Below, piece after piece: positions 1 to 10,192 of a stretch of 64,000 nt of DNA; the stretch's first letter is position 1, and each line of letters opens with the position of its first letter. The DNA is from Schizosaccharomyces osmophilus (Eukaryota; Ascomycota; Schizosaccharomycetes; Schizosaccharomycetales; Schizosaccharomycetaceae). Below the pieces are notes generated by a model that was not told the DNA's origin, did no database searches, and saw only the letters and a list, made by a program, of their open reading frames with translations. Location of the stretch: positions 2,101,001 through 2,165,000 of the forward strand of contig NC_079240.1 in NCBI RefSeq assembly GCF_027921745.1. The letters run 5' to 3'. The translations under genes were made by a program, and so were the position numbers.

Positions 1-616
1 TAAACTTGTCGTTATGGCTTTTATTTTCGTCGCAGCTTTGATTCGGAATGAAGAACATTTTTACAAGATTTATGATTACCACTCCCTCGATTACAAAAAA
101 AAACCAAAAAAAAAAAAAAAAAAAGAAACCTTCTAGGTAAAGCGAAATAGTCAATAGTAATAATGCGAAATGTTATTATTATTTTTATATACCATAAAAA
201 TTATTAATTTGTCATGCGCTTTAATTTGTCATGCGCTTAAAGACATGGATTCTATTAGAGTAAAATATTTTAATTATATCATTAGACGGTTCTCATAAAT
301 TTGAGGTGCATGAAGTAGATGTAGGACTGCCAACTATTATAAATAGCCGAACAAAAACAAAATGGGCTGTTGGAATGAAAAATATTTTAAGGATTTTATC
401 ACGCAACGTATACCATCCTTTGGAGTTGAGAAAGAGAGACATTAAGGGAGATATTAAAAGGCTTCTGAGAAAAAATCTAGAGACGGGTTCAACAAAACTT
501 TTATCCAAACAAAAAACATAAACTTACGGGTAATATCTTCCAAAGACGGAGAACAACAACCCTTTAAGTATTGAAAAAAAGAAGGAAAGGATAGCTTAAA
601 CACCCACTCGGGGTTC
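1..616. other. Intergenic region left of psi1
   Basis: No convincing gene. It holds an A-rich run near 97-124, a perfect 17 bp tandem duplication at 205-238, and short open frames on both strands around 293-521 that lack a good ATG start. The right end is the 3' flank of psi1. Confidence 0.6.
205..238. repeat. 17 bp tandem direct repeat, two copies
   Basis: The unit TAATTTGTCATGCGCTT occurs twice back to back with no mismatch, at 205-221 and 222-238. It lies in non-coding DNA and looks like a recent slippage duplication. Confidence 0.85.
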
Positions 617-1720
617 TTAAAAAGCTTCCGCAGCAGCCTTTTGTTCAGCAGACAGATTTGAAGGAACTTTCACCTTGCATTCAATAATCATGTTACCACG
701 TTGACTAGGTGTCTTTGGCAAGGGCATACCGAATCCTGGATATTTGATCTCATAACCAGGTTGGGTGGGAAGAGAAGACGAAACTTTCAATCTCTTGCCA
801 TCAATAGTAGTGATTTGCTTAGTGAAGCCAAGCAAAGCCTCTTTAAGAGTAAGTTCAATAGACATGCGAAGATCGTCGCCTTGGCGAGTAAAAACGGGAT
901 GGGGCTTTTCACCTAGAACAAATTGGATATCTTGAACTGACCCATCGGGTTTTTCATCGCCTTCACCGGCAAATTTAACCTTGGTGCCTGGTTTCCAGCC
1001 AGGCTTGATATTAACTTCTAAGATTCGGTCTGCCTTTACGGAAGAACCCGAGGCAGCAAGAATTCGTCTAGTAATTTTGAGTTTCTTTGTACAACCGGTG
1101 TAAAGCTCTTCAAGGGAAATGTTGAGAGGACGGGTTACAACTTCGTTTTGAGGAGGAGGACCACGAGGTCTAGCACCACCAAAGGAAGAACGAGCACTGG
1201 GTTTGGGCCGAGCACCGCCGCCGCCAAACATGCTAGCGAATCCACCCGGCATGCCACCGCCGAATCCGCCATCCATATCCATGTCTTCATCCATTCCGCC
1301 TCCGCCTCCGCCAAAGGCATGTCCGAAGACACGTTCAAAGATATCGTTGGGATCACTGGCATTGAAGAATTGAGAACCTCCTCCAGGACCGCCGCCCATA
1401 TTGAAGTGGAAGGTGCGAGCACCACCACCTCCTCCCGGGAAGCCGCCAAATCCAGCGCCAGCACCAGCGCCAGGACCGGCGTCTCCTCCAGGAGGTGCAG
1501 CATTCCCTTCAGTAATACCAAACTGATCATACATCTTTCTGCGTTGAGGGTCACTCAGAATTTCGTACGCCAAGGAAATTTCTTTGAACTGTTGCTCACC
1601 ATTTGGATTCTTATCCGGATGATACTTCAAGGCCAGCTTCCGGTATGCCTTTTTGAGATCCGATTCGTTGACATCCGGACTAACCTTTAAGACATCGTAC
1701 AATTTTGTATCTGCTACCAT
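617..1720 (-). CDS. psi1: Type II DnaJ/Hsp40 co-chaperone, Psi1 (Sis1 type)
   Basis: This 367-residue protein is a cytosolic Hsp40 that delivers clients to Hsp70 and stimulates its ATPase; the Sis1 family also supports translation initiation. The J domain fills residues 5-70 with the HPD motif at 34-36. A long Gly/Phe-rich linker (about 75-190, many GGG runs) follows, then the two beta-barrel client-binding domains. There is no CxxCxGxG zinc region, so it is type II. It is a single exon starting at an ATG with a clean upstream flank. A two-unit heat-shock-like element lies at 2028-2035. It is followed upstream by yop1 on the same strand, the order I recall in S. pombe. Confidence 0.93.
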   Translation of the reverse strand: MVADTKLYDVLKVSPDVNESDLKKAYRKLALKYHPDKNPNGEQQFKEISLAYEILSDPQRRKMYDQFGITEGNAAPPGGDAGPGAGAGAGFGGFPGGGGGARTFHFNMGGGPGGGSQFFNASDPNDIFERVFGHAFGGGGGGMDEDMDMDGGFGGGMPGGFASMFGGGGARPKPSARSSFGGARPRGPPPQNEVVTRPLNISLEELYTGCTKKLKITRRILAASGSSVKADRILEVNIKPGWKPGTKVKFAGEGDEKPDGSVQDIQFVLGEKPHPVFTRQGDDLRMSIELTLKEALLGFTKQITTIDGKRLKVSSSLPTQPGYEIKYPGFGMPLPKTPSQRGNMIIECKVKVPSNLSAEQKAAAEAF

Positions 1721-2316
1721 TTTAACAGATATCCAACAATCAAATAAACTATATCAACACGATGCCAATGACAATTATAAAATAAACAAGAAAGTATGAA
1801 AACAACTTTCGCGACGGGAAAGAAGAAATCAAAAATCAATCAAAACAAGCCGAAATACAACGGGGAAAAAAGGAAATCAGGTGTTTAAGGTTGGGTAAAT
1901 CAGAATATGTATCAATAACAATAGATTTTTTATTCCTTGTAACACTTGCGGGTTGTATGCAGAGGATAAAATGAATGGAATAAGGCAGTATTTTTGTACC
2001 TAATATATAGAAAGTGACGAAATACTAGAAGTTTCGAGTAATAGCGAGAAACATCCATGGTGTGAGACCAAACAGTAACGTTACTTAGTGCTATCCGTAA
2101 AATACACAAAAGTAAATTGTGTAATCCTGGGGTATTATCTTATATAAACTTTCAGTTTCTAACGCATTTCACTATTTCACTATGAAATGACAAAGTTTCC
2201 ATAACTTTGTAGAGATACACACTATGGGTGACTGCAGGTGGTTTGGTTTCTCTTTAAAACCTTCATTTACTTTTCATAAAATTTACAAACATTAAACTCT
2301 CTAACTCTTCTTCAAA
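1721..2316. promoter_or_regulatory. psi1 upstream region
   Basis: Non-coding 5' flank of psi1. It contains an inverted GAA-2bp-TTC pair at 2028-2035, the core of a heat-shock element, and a TATATAAAC stretch near 2139 that could serve the small plus-strand ORF at 2317. Confidence 0.4.
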
Positions 2317-2658
2317 ATGGTGTTGTTTGGAAAGAAAACCCTTAGACATGGGTCAAGCTGGTACTTTGCGAAAGTTTTCCTCATGCCAAATATCTCTGTT
2401 GCAAGCGAAGAAATGAATATTATCATTGGAGAAGGGTTCGTAGTTTCTAATTTATATTTTATGTATAGTTATAAGGACCAACGGTTGAAAACATGTCGTC
2501 CACATCCCAATAGTCCATATGCTTTCAATTGGTATTTACATCTTAAAGCAAACAAACTAGGGGATAAAAATTCCATAAAAAAGAATAAAGTAACTAGATT
2601 ACGTATTTCCAAAACTACCGGAAATGAAATCTTTGTATGCCGATTCGTACACGACTAG
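2317..2658 (+). CDS. Possible small gene, 113 residues, unrecognised
   Basis: An uninterrupted frame begins at an ATG in good context (AAAATGG) and runs 113 codons, with a TATA-like stretch about 170 bp upstream. It ends 20 bp before the stop codon of the convergent yop1 gene. The product is basic in its C-terminal half (KKNKVTRLR) with no signal peptide or domain I can name. It may be a lineage-specific gene or a chance frame in the psi1-yop1 spacer; coding status is unproven. Confidence 0.25.
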   Translation: MVLFGKKTLRHGSSWYFAKVFLMPNISVASEEMNIIIGEGFVVSNLYFMYSYKDQRLKTCRPHPNSPYAFNWYLHLKANKLGDKNSIKKNKVTRLRISKTTGNEIFVCRFVHD

Positions 2659-2677
2659 CATCCTTCACGACAGCCAT

Positions 2678-3454
2678 TTAAAGGTTGTGGGGGATGTCGG
2701 TAGAAGTGGTCTTGGCATAGGGAGCGGCGCCAGTAGTGTGGGAGGTATTGGCATGAGAAGCTTGCTTGCACATACGAAGAACGTGAGGAGTAATGTAAGG
2801 ACGAATTACATAGTTGTAGACAATGGCAGCACCATTGAACTTGGGCAAAGCCAACCATAAGAGGAAGACAGCCTTAATGAGCCAGTAGAAAGCTAATCGA
2901 GCACGTTAGTATATGAGTCATTCAAGAAACATCCACTCGGCTATTTTACTTACGGACATAGTAAAGAATCAAATTGGACCAGTATTCAATAACGTTCATG
3001 AAAGAAGTGATCAAATAGTAGGTGAGCCACTGAGTGTCATCAGACTTGTTTGTGGTTTCAATGGCATGAATACTGAAGAAAGCTGGCATACCAAAGGCCA
3101 AGAGATTTGTCAAGATAGGGCCACCCATGTTTAAAATCAAAAATAAAAAGTAAACACCAGCTAAGCCTAAAACGACGTAAAGCTTGCTGACACCAACAGT
3201 TTTTTCTAGCTTATTAAGTTGAGGAAAGGAGCTCAACTACAAATCTGCATTAGTTTTTCACATCTACTAACGACAAGGCAGAACCCCGGAACCGCTTCTC
3301 GTTGAAAACTAACCCAAATTCGAGATTTCTAAGTATCCATCATACTCGAAAAGCGTCTTGATTCCAAATTTGATGGGGTTCTCTAAGCATACAAGCCACT
3401 TACTCTTTGGTCCAAATCCTCCATTTGTTGCTTTACGCGAACCTGCATAGACAT
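2678..3454 (-). CDS. yop1: Yop1/REEP (TB2/DP1/HVA22) ER-shaping membrane protein
   Basis: Yop1 inserts hydrophobic hairpins into the ER membrane and, with reticulons, keeps tubules curved. Exons are 3454-3404, 3236-2954 and 2892-2678, joined across introns with GTAAGT donors and TAG acceptors. The spliced product is 182 residues, the length I recall for S. pombe Yop1. The TB2/DP1 signature is visible: hydrophobic stretches around 37-60 and 66-80, the DDTQWLTYY motif, then FYWLIKAVFLLWL and the conserved LPKFNGAAIVYNYVIRP segment, ending in a polar tail. The first exon encodes the short N-terminal amphipathic lead. High confidence in identity and splicing. Confidence 0.92.
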
Positions 3455-5159
3455 ATTGATACTTTTATAAGAAGCCTTTTGTTTCAAACACAAAAAAACT
3501 CAGTCTTCTCTTGGAAAAACTAAAGGATTTCTTTTACTAAAGTGGTTGGTAAATGTTAGGGATACCATATAAAAGAATCTCTGACTAGACACGGCTCAAC
3601 GTCATGATGAGCTAAATAGCGGAATTTTGTGGAGTCTGCTATCGTACTTTATTTGAACATTTGATGTATCGTTGGGCATCTCTAATTCCAAATGCAAGTT
3701 TTTCAGGCCAGTGCTTTTGATTTCTTTCTCGTGAAACATTAGAAACGAGTTTTGTAGTGATTCTTTAGTTTTAAAATTTTATAATTAGTTAACTTTTTCT
3801 CTCAAGTTGTTGTTGGAATTGTTTGTTTGTTTTGAGAAGCAAGTTGAGGATGTGGTTGCTTTTGTCGGTAAACAAAGCCCATAACATTCTGGCTGTTTGT
3901 GTTTTTCCTTGGGTCGTTTGACTATATCACAGTATAGGCTTCTCACCTGCAATTCTTTCTGCAAATCAAGGTTGGAAGAAAGCTATTTACATCTCCCATT
4001 CTTCTGTAACCAAACCGGCTATCCTCGATGAGCTTTCGCTCATTTAAGCACTATTACACCAAACTTTAGATAAAAAGAGAAAAATAGCTCATTAAGGAAG
4101 TAAGTCTTTTCATAACCCTCTTCCTACATACCCTTGTTTTACAGCATTCTTTCTTTTTCTTTTCCTTTTCAGCCTGTTACCCAGACAGTAACAACGAAGT
4201 AACCAACGCCAAATGACCGAGCAAATGTTGAAATCTTCATTATTCAATTAAGGAAAAAGAAACAAAATATTAAAGATTATTGCATTTATCGTAAATCAAA
4301 CTACACAGCTGATAAACCAGTTATTCCATTGGAAACATTGGCTATGCAGAAACATGCTCAGGACATTTCTCCTTAACAAACACAACGCTGCAACTCTTCT
4401 CTTCTACCCAATTGCGAACCCTTTTCATCACCCATTTCCTACCTACGATACACATTACAAACAAAAGAATCAATGACAATTACTTTCATACCCCTTTTAC
4501 ATACAAACTACACAAATAGAAGCGTATGGATTACAAATCCACAACGCTCCGTCGTGTTCACTGTTCAAAATGATAATTATTGTTTTCTAACTTCAGAATC
4601 CTATTTCTGTACACATTCGTAAATCTGATTCAATTAGTAAAAAATTAAAAAATTAAAAAAGCGATAGATGCTCCATCAGTGTAACTATGACAAAACTGTT
4701 ATCACTGCAAGAAGGCAACCAAAACGGCTACCCCGTAAACCTTGCTATACAATTTGGGTATATTTCTTGCATCCTCTGAAGCAAACATTTACATTTCGCT
4801 GTACAAAGTATTTCTTACCTTTCATAAACAAAATAATTTTTGTGTCTATTACCTAGCTGGTTTCAGCTTGTAAAGATTGTTTCCATATATATATATAAGT
4901 TTGTGACTGCTTCTAGATTGGATTCAATTTTTTTTCACACGTAAACAAATAAACAAAAGGAAAATTCATAGTCTCGGATTTCTGAATTGAGAGAGGTAAA
5001 AATCCACTTTAGAAAGGATGTAAACTTCCTTTTTTAAAAAAAAAAATAAAAAAATATTAAATTAAAAACCTTGCTTTTCCATAAAGCTGTTTCAACACAC
5101 TTGCCAAACACTAGAAACAATAGTTTTACAACCAAAATGTCAACAAGTGCCCATTGTAA
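3455..5159. other. Long intergenic region between yop1 and pop5
   Basis: 1.7 kb, much longer than neighbouring spacers. Only a few short frames occur (for example 4668-4856 plus) and none looks coding. It contains forkhead-type sites: GTAAACAAA near 3869 and the tandem GTAAACAAATAAACAAAA at 4941-4958. It should include the yop1 promoter and pop5 3' end; a non-coding transcript is possible but I see no specific RNA signature. Confidence 0.5.
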
Positions 5160-5582
5160 TTAGACAGTTTGAACAACGTCGTTTAGACTAGAAAGTTGAC
5201 GGACTTCTGTAGCATTTCTATCAATAGCAGCTAACTCTGCCTTTTTTATTGTTCCAGAGACACGTACAACACGAATTACAACTGGCTTGCCATTGAGTTC
5301 TCTTAAAAAGCACAAAGCAGCCCATGCTAGTCGAAAATGCTGCCTTGAAACCCGTAGAATTCCTGTAGAAGTCGAAGGTGAAAAGTATTTTACTGACAAG
5401 CTCGATGCCACCTTGCCAATTCCAACGTCTCCAAAGTTTTCTGCTATTGTATTTCTTAATAATTTAGATAAACCCGACGAAGTGATGGCATTATCTGAAG
5501 GAATCGTTGAAAATTCGTGAAATTGTTTGTCTTGTGGATACAGTACTTCAAACAATAGATATCGAGATTTGAAACGTACCAT
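5160..5582 (-). CDS. pop5: RNase P / RNase MRP protein subunit Pop5
   Basis: Pop5 is a protein subunit shared by nuclear RNase P (tRNA 5' processing) and RNase MRP (rRNA processing). The 140-residue single-exon product starts MVRFKSRYLLFEVLYP, the typical Pop5/Rpp14 opening, and continues with the ferredoxin-like fold including the GDVGIGKVASSLSVKYFSP and RVSRQHFRLAWAALCFL segments. The gene lies divergent from the ITPase gene, with a 339 bp shared upstream region, in the same order that I recall in S. pombe. Confidence 0.88.
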   Translation of the reverse strand: MVRFKSRYLLFEVLYPQDKQFHEFSTIPSDNAITSSGLSKLLRNTIAENFGDVGIGKVASSLSVKYFSPSTSTGILRVSRQHFRLAWAALCFLRELNGKPVVIRVVRVSGTIKKAELAAIDRNATEVRQLSSLNDVVQTV

Positions 5583-5921
5583 TGGGCTCCTTCTTTTTCT
5601 TATTGTGTAAAAAAGGCGTTACAAACGAATACGAGGAAGGCTAATGTCAAATTTTGAAGTTAAGTGCTCTAGTTATGGAGCATGGTTCATGCAAGGAGAA
5701 TCTGATATCGCTTGAAAAAATACACCTGACTATTTTTTTAGAAATTGTTTTAGTGAATTCTTTGATTGAATAGCTTCATTTTCTCTTCTTTGCATATCCC
5801 TGGAATCGTTCTTTCATTTTTCTTCTGTCCAAAACCAAAGCATCTTCATCCACGTTGCCGGCTTCTTCCAGCGTTTCGGTTTAGAAAATAAAATTTCCAT
5901 CAGATTTTCATTTGAATCATC
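5583..5921. promoter_or_regulatory. Divergent promoter between pop5 and the ITPase gene
   Basis: Non-coding spacer between two divergent start codons. I see no clear named factor site. Confidence 0.5.
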
Positions 5922-6972
5922 ATGCCTGGTATGTTTTTATGAGTTTTTAGGCGGTGGGTTTTTCTTCAGAAGGAACCATTCGTGAAAAATCCTTGAGCGT
6001 CATTGTCTTACAAAATCTTGAAATTCTTCTAACAGTTTTCTATAATTCAGCTCCAAGATCTATTTTGTTTGTAACTGGAAACAAACACAAGCTTGCTGAT
6101 GTTACCAGCATTCTTGGCAGCGAGTTTGAAATCAAAAATCACAGTTATGATTGTATGCGTGGTTCGTATATTTAAGATTCGGAATGTAACCATTGTGTTA
6201 GTGCCTGAAATACAGGGAAGTCTCCAAGATATAGTTACAGAAAAGTGCAAGGCTGCTGCTGAAATCGTAAGTAGAAGATGACTTTGCCTGGGTTCCAAGT
6301 TTTCAGACAATGATTCTATTATCTCTTTCCTTCCTTCATTGTTTTTGCGATGAATTTGTGAAATCTCAGACCCAAATGATTTGGAGTTAACACCCTTTCC
6401 TTAGGTTCAAGGTCCTGTATTGACAGAAGATACATGGCTTTCTTACAACGCTATGAACGACCTTCCTGGGCCTTATATGTACGTACCAAAAAAGAGAGAA
6501 CTATATGAATATAAAATATTTGGCTTTTGTATTAACTTGTTTACAGTAAATGGTTTTTGAACAGCATTGGCTGTGATGGTAAGTTACTTTGCAAGAACTA
6601 TGTTACTTTCTATATATGCTAATACTAATACCATGCAGGCCTGTATCATATGTTGGATGGCTTTTCTACCAAAGAAGCCAAAGCTGGCTGTACCTTTGGC
6701 TATACCGAAGGACCCGGAAAGCCTATCCACATGTTTGATGGTATCTTACACGGTGAAGTTGTCGCTCCTCGAGGTGATAAGGGTTTTGGTTGGAATGCGA
6801 TTTTCCAGGTATGTATTCAAGCCATGAAAAACAAATTTAGCTGACCAGTTGTGTTTAGCCCAATGGTCATGAAAAGACTTATGCAGAGATGGATGACGAT
6901 GAAAGAAATGCCTGTAGCCATCGTTTCCTTGCTGCTATGAAGCTCCGTGACTTCTTACAGTCCCAGTTCTAA
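5922..6972 (+). CDS. Inosine triphosphate pyrophosphatase (Ham1/ITPA family)
   Basis: The enzyme hydrolyses ITP, dITP and XTP to monophosphates plus pyrophosphate and so cleans the nucleotide pool. Seven exons fit: 5922-5928, 6051-6152, 6202-6266, 6405-6478, 6547-6578, 6639-6808 and 6859-6972. The first exon carries only ATGCCTG. The product is 187 residues. Family motifs are clear: [12 protein letters not shown] at the N-terminus (substrate loop), [24 protein letters not shown], and the C-terminal GFGWNAIF and [10 protein letters not shown] blocks. All introns have GT..AG ends, and joined frames keep the conserved motifs intact. Identity is secure; the exact 3' end of intron 1 rests on motif continuity. 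Confidence 0.9.
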
Positions 6973-7949
6973 TGGGCTTCTAAAGGATTTCAAAAACTCC
7001 TTTTTATTTTCAACGGAAAGCAGACTTTTGTTTTAGAATTATTATAGAAACTTTTTGGTTACCCGTACAAGAACGGGCTGTTTTTGCAATGAATTAACTT
7101 TTTCAGCTTGCTATTAAGAAATTGCGTGCATTAGAGACTTCAGTCTTCCAGACTTAACTACTTTGAACGTAAAGATATAGGCAAAAAAGCAAGTATACGT
7201 TTTCGCACTATTCTTACTTCACAGTTTTACACTCCAGGTACAGCTATTAGTTGATGCGTCCTACTTTTGATATACAATTAAACTGCGCTCTCTTCCTACT
7301 ATGGTATTACTTCGTCGGTGTCGTTGCAAGTACCAGAACTTGAAATTTCCAATTGCACTATATCCTTTTGTTGCTACCAAAGAATAGGATAATCTTATCC
7401 GCTAACATAGTTGCTTAGCTTTGCTTTTTTTTTCGTTTTCTTTATGAATTGATACTCGCCAAGTTTATTCCAAAGAAATTCGGTTTGCAAGATAAGTTTC
7501 CAGTGGAAACATCGCTTTCACATTTCAACCGATTTCGGAGCTTATTCTATATTTGGTATAAAAACGATCTTGGTATTTTCTGTGGGCAACAATAATTTAT
7601 TGCATCTTACGTTCAACTGAATTCGTAACGACATGGTTCAAGCTCAACAACATTGATAGCCCTACCCTGATGGTATCATTGGAATTAAAAATCCCAGGTA
7701 TTTTGATGGCCAAAAAGACTTGTCTTTTCTTATTGAAGTCATAAATACGTTCACCGAAGATGATCATATTTGATTTCATGGAAAACTGACAAACGTCGGT
7801 TTGTTAAATACCAAATCGTCGCTTTTCAATTAAGAACATAGGTTTATATACATTGTCAATCCAATTGATTCGGCGACTCGATTTCCTTAAACTTTTGTGG
7901 TGTTCTTATCGCATCTTTCTCATTCTGTTTGCTATTTTAAACATTTGTT
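6973..7949. other. Intergenic region at a presumed synteny junction
   Basis: About 1 kb between the ITPase gene and an unrecognised plus-strand gene. A 60-codon minus frame at 7597-7779 is the only notable ORF and I do not trust it. A GCCCTACCCT sequence, one base off the HomolE box, lies near 7659-7668 but no ribosomal protein gene is next to it. Confidence 0.45.
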
Positions 7950-8609
7950 ATGTATGCCTCTAGGTCTTCTTTACGAAGCTCGATTGATAATCTTGACTGG
8001 ATCGACCTTGCAGATGCCATGGAAAGTACCTTTGGGTCTCCAGTACCTTCGCCGAATACAGAAGCTCCGCCACAAGAAAAGTACAAAGAAAGAAGCGAAA
8101 GACAGAGCTCATTTTCATCCACATCTGGACACGAAATACAGCCCCCAACAACCAATTCTAATTCCACTTCAAAGTCCATTCTGGCCTGGATCCATTTTTT
8201 CGTAACGGGCGGGATTTTCACTTTGATGATTGTCAGCTTTGCTGATATTTACCACATGTTTCGATTCAAAGAAAAGCTTTTCATACGTTATATGACGTCC
8301 GGGCGACTTGAGTTTTTTTCTTGCGGCATTGTTTTACTTGGCTTGTATATAGCAATTCTTTGTAAGCGAGTTCTATTTTTATACAAGATGCATTTACTAA
8401 CGAATATCTCTTTATATAGGGGGTCTATTGGTTTCTTACGTCGAAATACTGGAAGCAGAAGAGCTAAGTCGAAATCGACTTCTCTATAAAACACACAGAT
8501 GTAAGAGATTTCACGTGAGCATGATTGAATTATAGAAACTAATTGTTCTTGAATAGATTTCTTGCAAACTTATTGTGGACTACGACCGTATATGACTTTG
8601 GCTCGATAA
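7950..8609 (+). CDS. Unrecognised two-pass membrane protein, spliced
   Basis: I do not recognise this gene. Exons 7950-8361 and 8420-8500 are well supported (donor GTAAGC, acceptor TATATAG). A third exon 8557-8609 is proposed from a GTAAGA donor at 8501 and a CTAAT branch site 14 nt before an AATAG acceptor. The product is about 181 residues. Residues 1-75 are polar and Ser/Pro-rich. Two hydrophobic segments follow: one around ILAWIHFFVTGGIFTLMIV and a second around FFSCGIVLLGLYIAILWGLL, then an acidic and a basic tail. An open frame at 8543-8746 cannot be joined in phase and is left out. It sits between two conserved blocks and may be lineage-restricted. Confidence 0.5.
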
Positions 8610-9314
8610 TATCCAAAACCCAATATACTTCTAACGTCAATATCAAATCTTGTCTTCCTCCTCGTGGGCGAAGAAAACAATTGTCATTTAAAATAGCCTT
8701 CGTTCAAATCTTATATCCATTTTGCCATACTCTATCGCGCTGCTAGGACCCGCTTCTTTGCTAAGTGCATTCACGCACATCTGAGTTCACTTTATTTGAA
8801 ATAAACAGTTATCACTATATACCATTGAACTTGATGCCTTTTGAATTCACGGAAATGTACGGAAATGTATTCTTTGACCCAATATAGCAACTATTGATGA
8901 TGAAACACAATTTGTACAGCTAATACCGCACGCCTGTTTCGATTAAAGTTGTACTAGAATTAAGATATGATTGCAATGTACATATTTCCTAAACTTGCCA
9001 ATTATTAAAACACTAAAATATATGAAAGCACTTGAAGAACTTATTCGCTCAAACCATATATACCCATTTCAATCTAGTATATCTCTGGGATAATGAGGAT
9101 TCCTCGACCTAAAGCACATTCATTTCGTAATCATTAAATGTCGTTTTCTACCATAAAACAAGGGAAATGAGAGACGTATCTTTTTATTTCTAACAACTTG
9201 TACATCCAAGTCGTAGAAAGCGTAGTTTCGTTATTAAGTTATCACACTTGCTGTATCTTTTTCACCGTATAGAGCAATAATTGCCTGGGGCAGAAAACTA
9301 GATTGAAGTCTCCA
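8610..9314. other. Convergent 3' spacer
   Basis: About 700 bp between the convergent 3' ends of the membrane-protein gene and the minus-strand gene at 9315. An out-of-phase open frame continues to 8746; nothing else recognisable. Confidence 0.4.
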
Positions 9315-9599
9315 TCAAAAATTGAGGTCTGTCGTTGCATCGCTCCCTTTATCATTAGTAGATTGACCAAAATTAAATGGAGAATCAGCTTTAGGACGTG
9401 TAGTTTCATCTTCCCATTTCTCCTGATTAAAATCCACTTCAGGAGTCAAACTGTTAAAATCTCTATTTAAACGTCCTTGATCCTCTTGCGCTACTGACAA
9501 TCGACGATTCAATCTCCTGGATGCTCCTCGAGGAGGTACTTGCTTCCCAGGACTAAGGAACTGGTTCTCGTTTCCTAGGTGTTCGTTTTCGTTTGACAT
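9315..9599 (-). CDS. Unrecognised small hydrophilic protein (possibly the last exon of a larger gene)
   Basis: I cannot name this gene. From the ATG at 9599 it encodes 94 polar residues, rich in Asn, Asp and Arg, with a CDK-like SPGK site near residue 16 and an RRLNRRLSV basic cluster. The same frame upstream is open for about 85 codons (to near 9857) but is separated by a stop directly before the ATG. A GTATAT donor near 9670 and a CCTAG acceptor near 9570 would join the two frames in phase and give a larger protein containing an RNEWIDDTWPL segment. Either model is possible; the start is unresolved. It lies just downstream of ade5 on the same strand. Confidence 0.4.
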   Translation of the reverse strand: MSNENEHLGNENQFLSPGKQVPPRGASRRLNRRLSVAQEDQGRLNRDFNSLTPEVDFNQEKWEDETTRPKADSPFNFGQSTNDKGSDATTDLNF

Positions 9600-10192
9600 T
9601 TAGGTAAGGAGAAAAATTATTAATGCTGACAATACAAACACACCTGCTCCATCGGAGAGAGTATATATACCTCTAGATTCAATTCCCACTTCAACGTCAT
9701 GATACTTTACGATTTCGCTTGTCGCCTTCGTCAATGGCCAAGTGTCATCAATCCATTCATTGCGAATTAGCGCCTCTGAGCCTTCGTTCGCAATCCTTTT
9801 TTGAAGTCTCAAAAAGAGGCAAAATCCTAAATCGGCGTGACGTAGATATTAACACTTCGCTGTTTCAGCATTTGTCCATCGCATTCTTGACATGATATCC
9901 TTGTTATGTAAACGATACAATAAGAATGGTTGAATTTACTAAGTACCTTCTGGAAACGACCATATTTGAGACCCTTCTTTCTTCCGCTAATAACAAGTTT
10001 AATGACATGAAGGTTCAAACGATTCCTGTAATAAAGTAGCAAGTTATATATCTCTCGTTTTATTTTGCTTTCATGTTATTTGTAGGAATAGACTTTAAGG
10101 CCAATCAGTTTTATAATTATATTTATAGACGTTTTCTTAAACCATTGATCTTCTATCTCGTAAGCGAGTTCAGGGAATTATAGGGTAGGAGA
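9600..10192. other. Region with possible upstream exons on the minus strand
   Basis: Open minus-strand stretches occur at 9600-9857 and 9960-10030, the latter bounded by a TTATTACAG acceptor-like sequence. They could be exons belonging with the gene at 9315, but I could not find a phase-consistent chain ending in a start codon. An AGGGTAGG sequence lies near 10182. Confidence 0.3.

Noticed and set aside
306-521. 71-codon plus frame left of psi1
   Set aside because: It starts at GTG, not ATG, overlaps an equally long antisense frame, and has no known relatives.
1148-1690. Long plus frame antisense to psi1
   Set aside because: Mirror of the Gly-rich region of a clear DnaJ gene; composition is an artefact.
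7659-7668. HomolE-like box
   Set aside because: One mismatch to the consensus and no ribosomal protein gene nearby, so probably chance.
7597-7779. 60-codon minus frame right of the ITPase gene
   Set aside because: Short, no family match, no splice partners.
8543-8746. Open frame as last exon of the 7950 membrane gene
   Set aside because: No donor/acceptor pair joins it in phase with exon 2, and it starts at a TTG.
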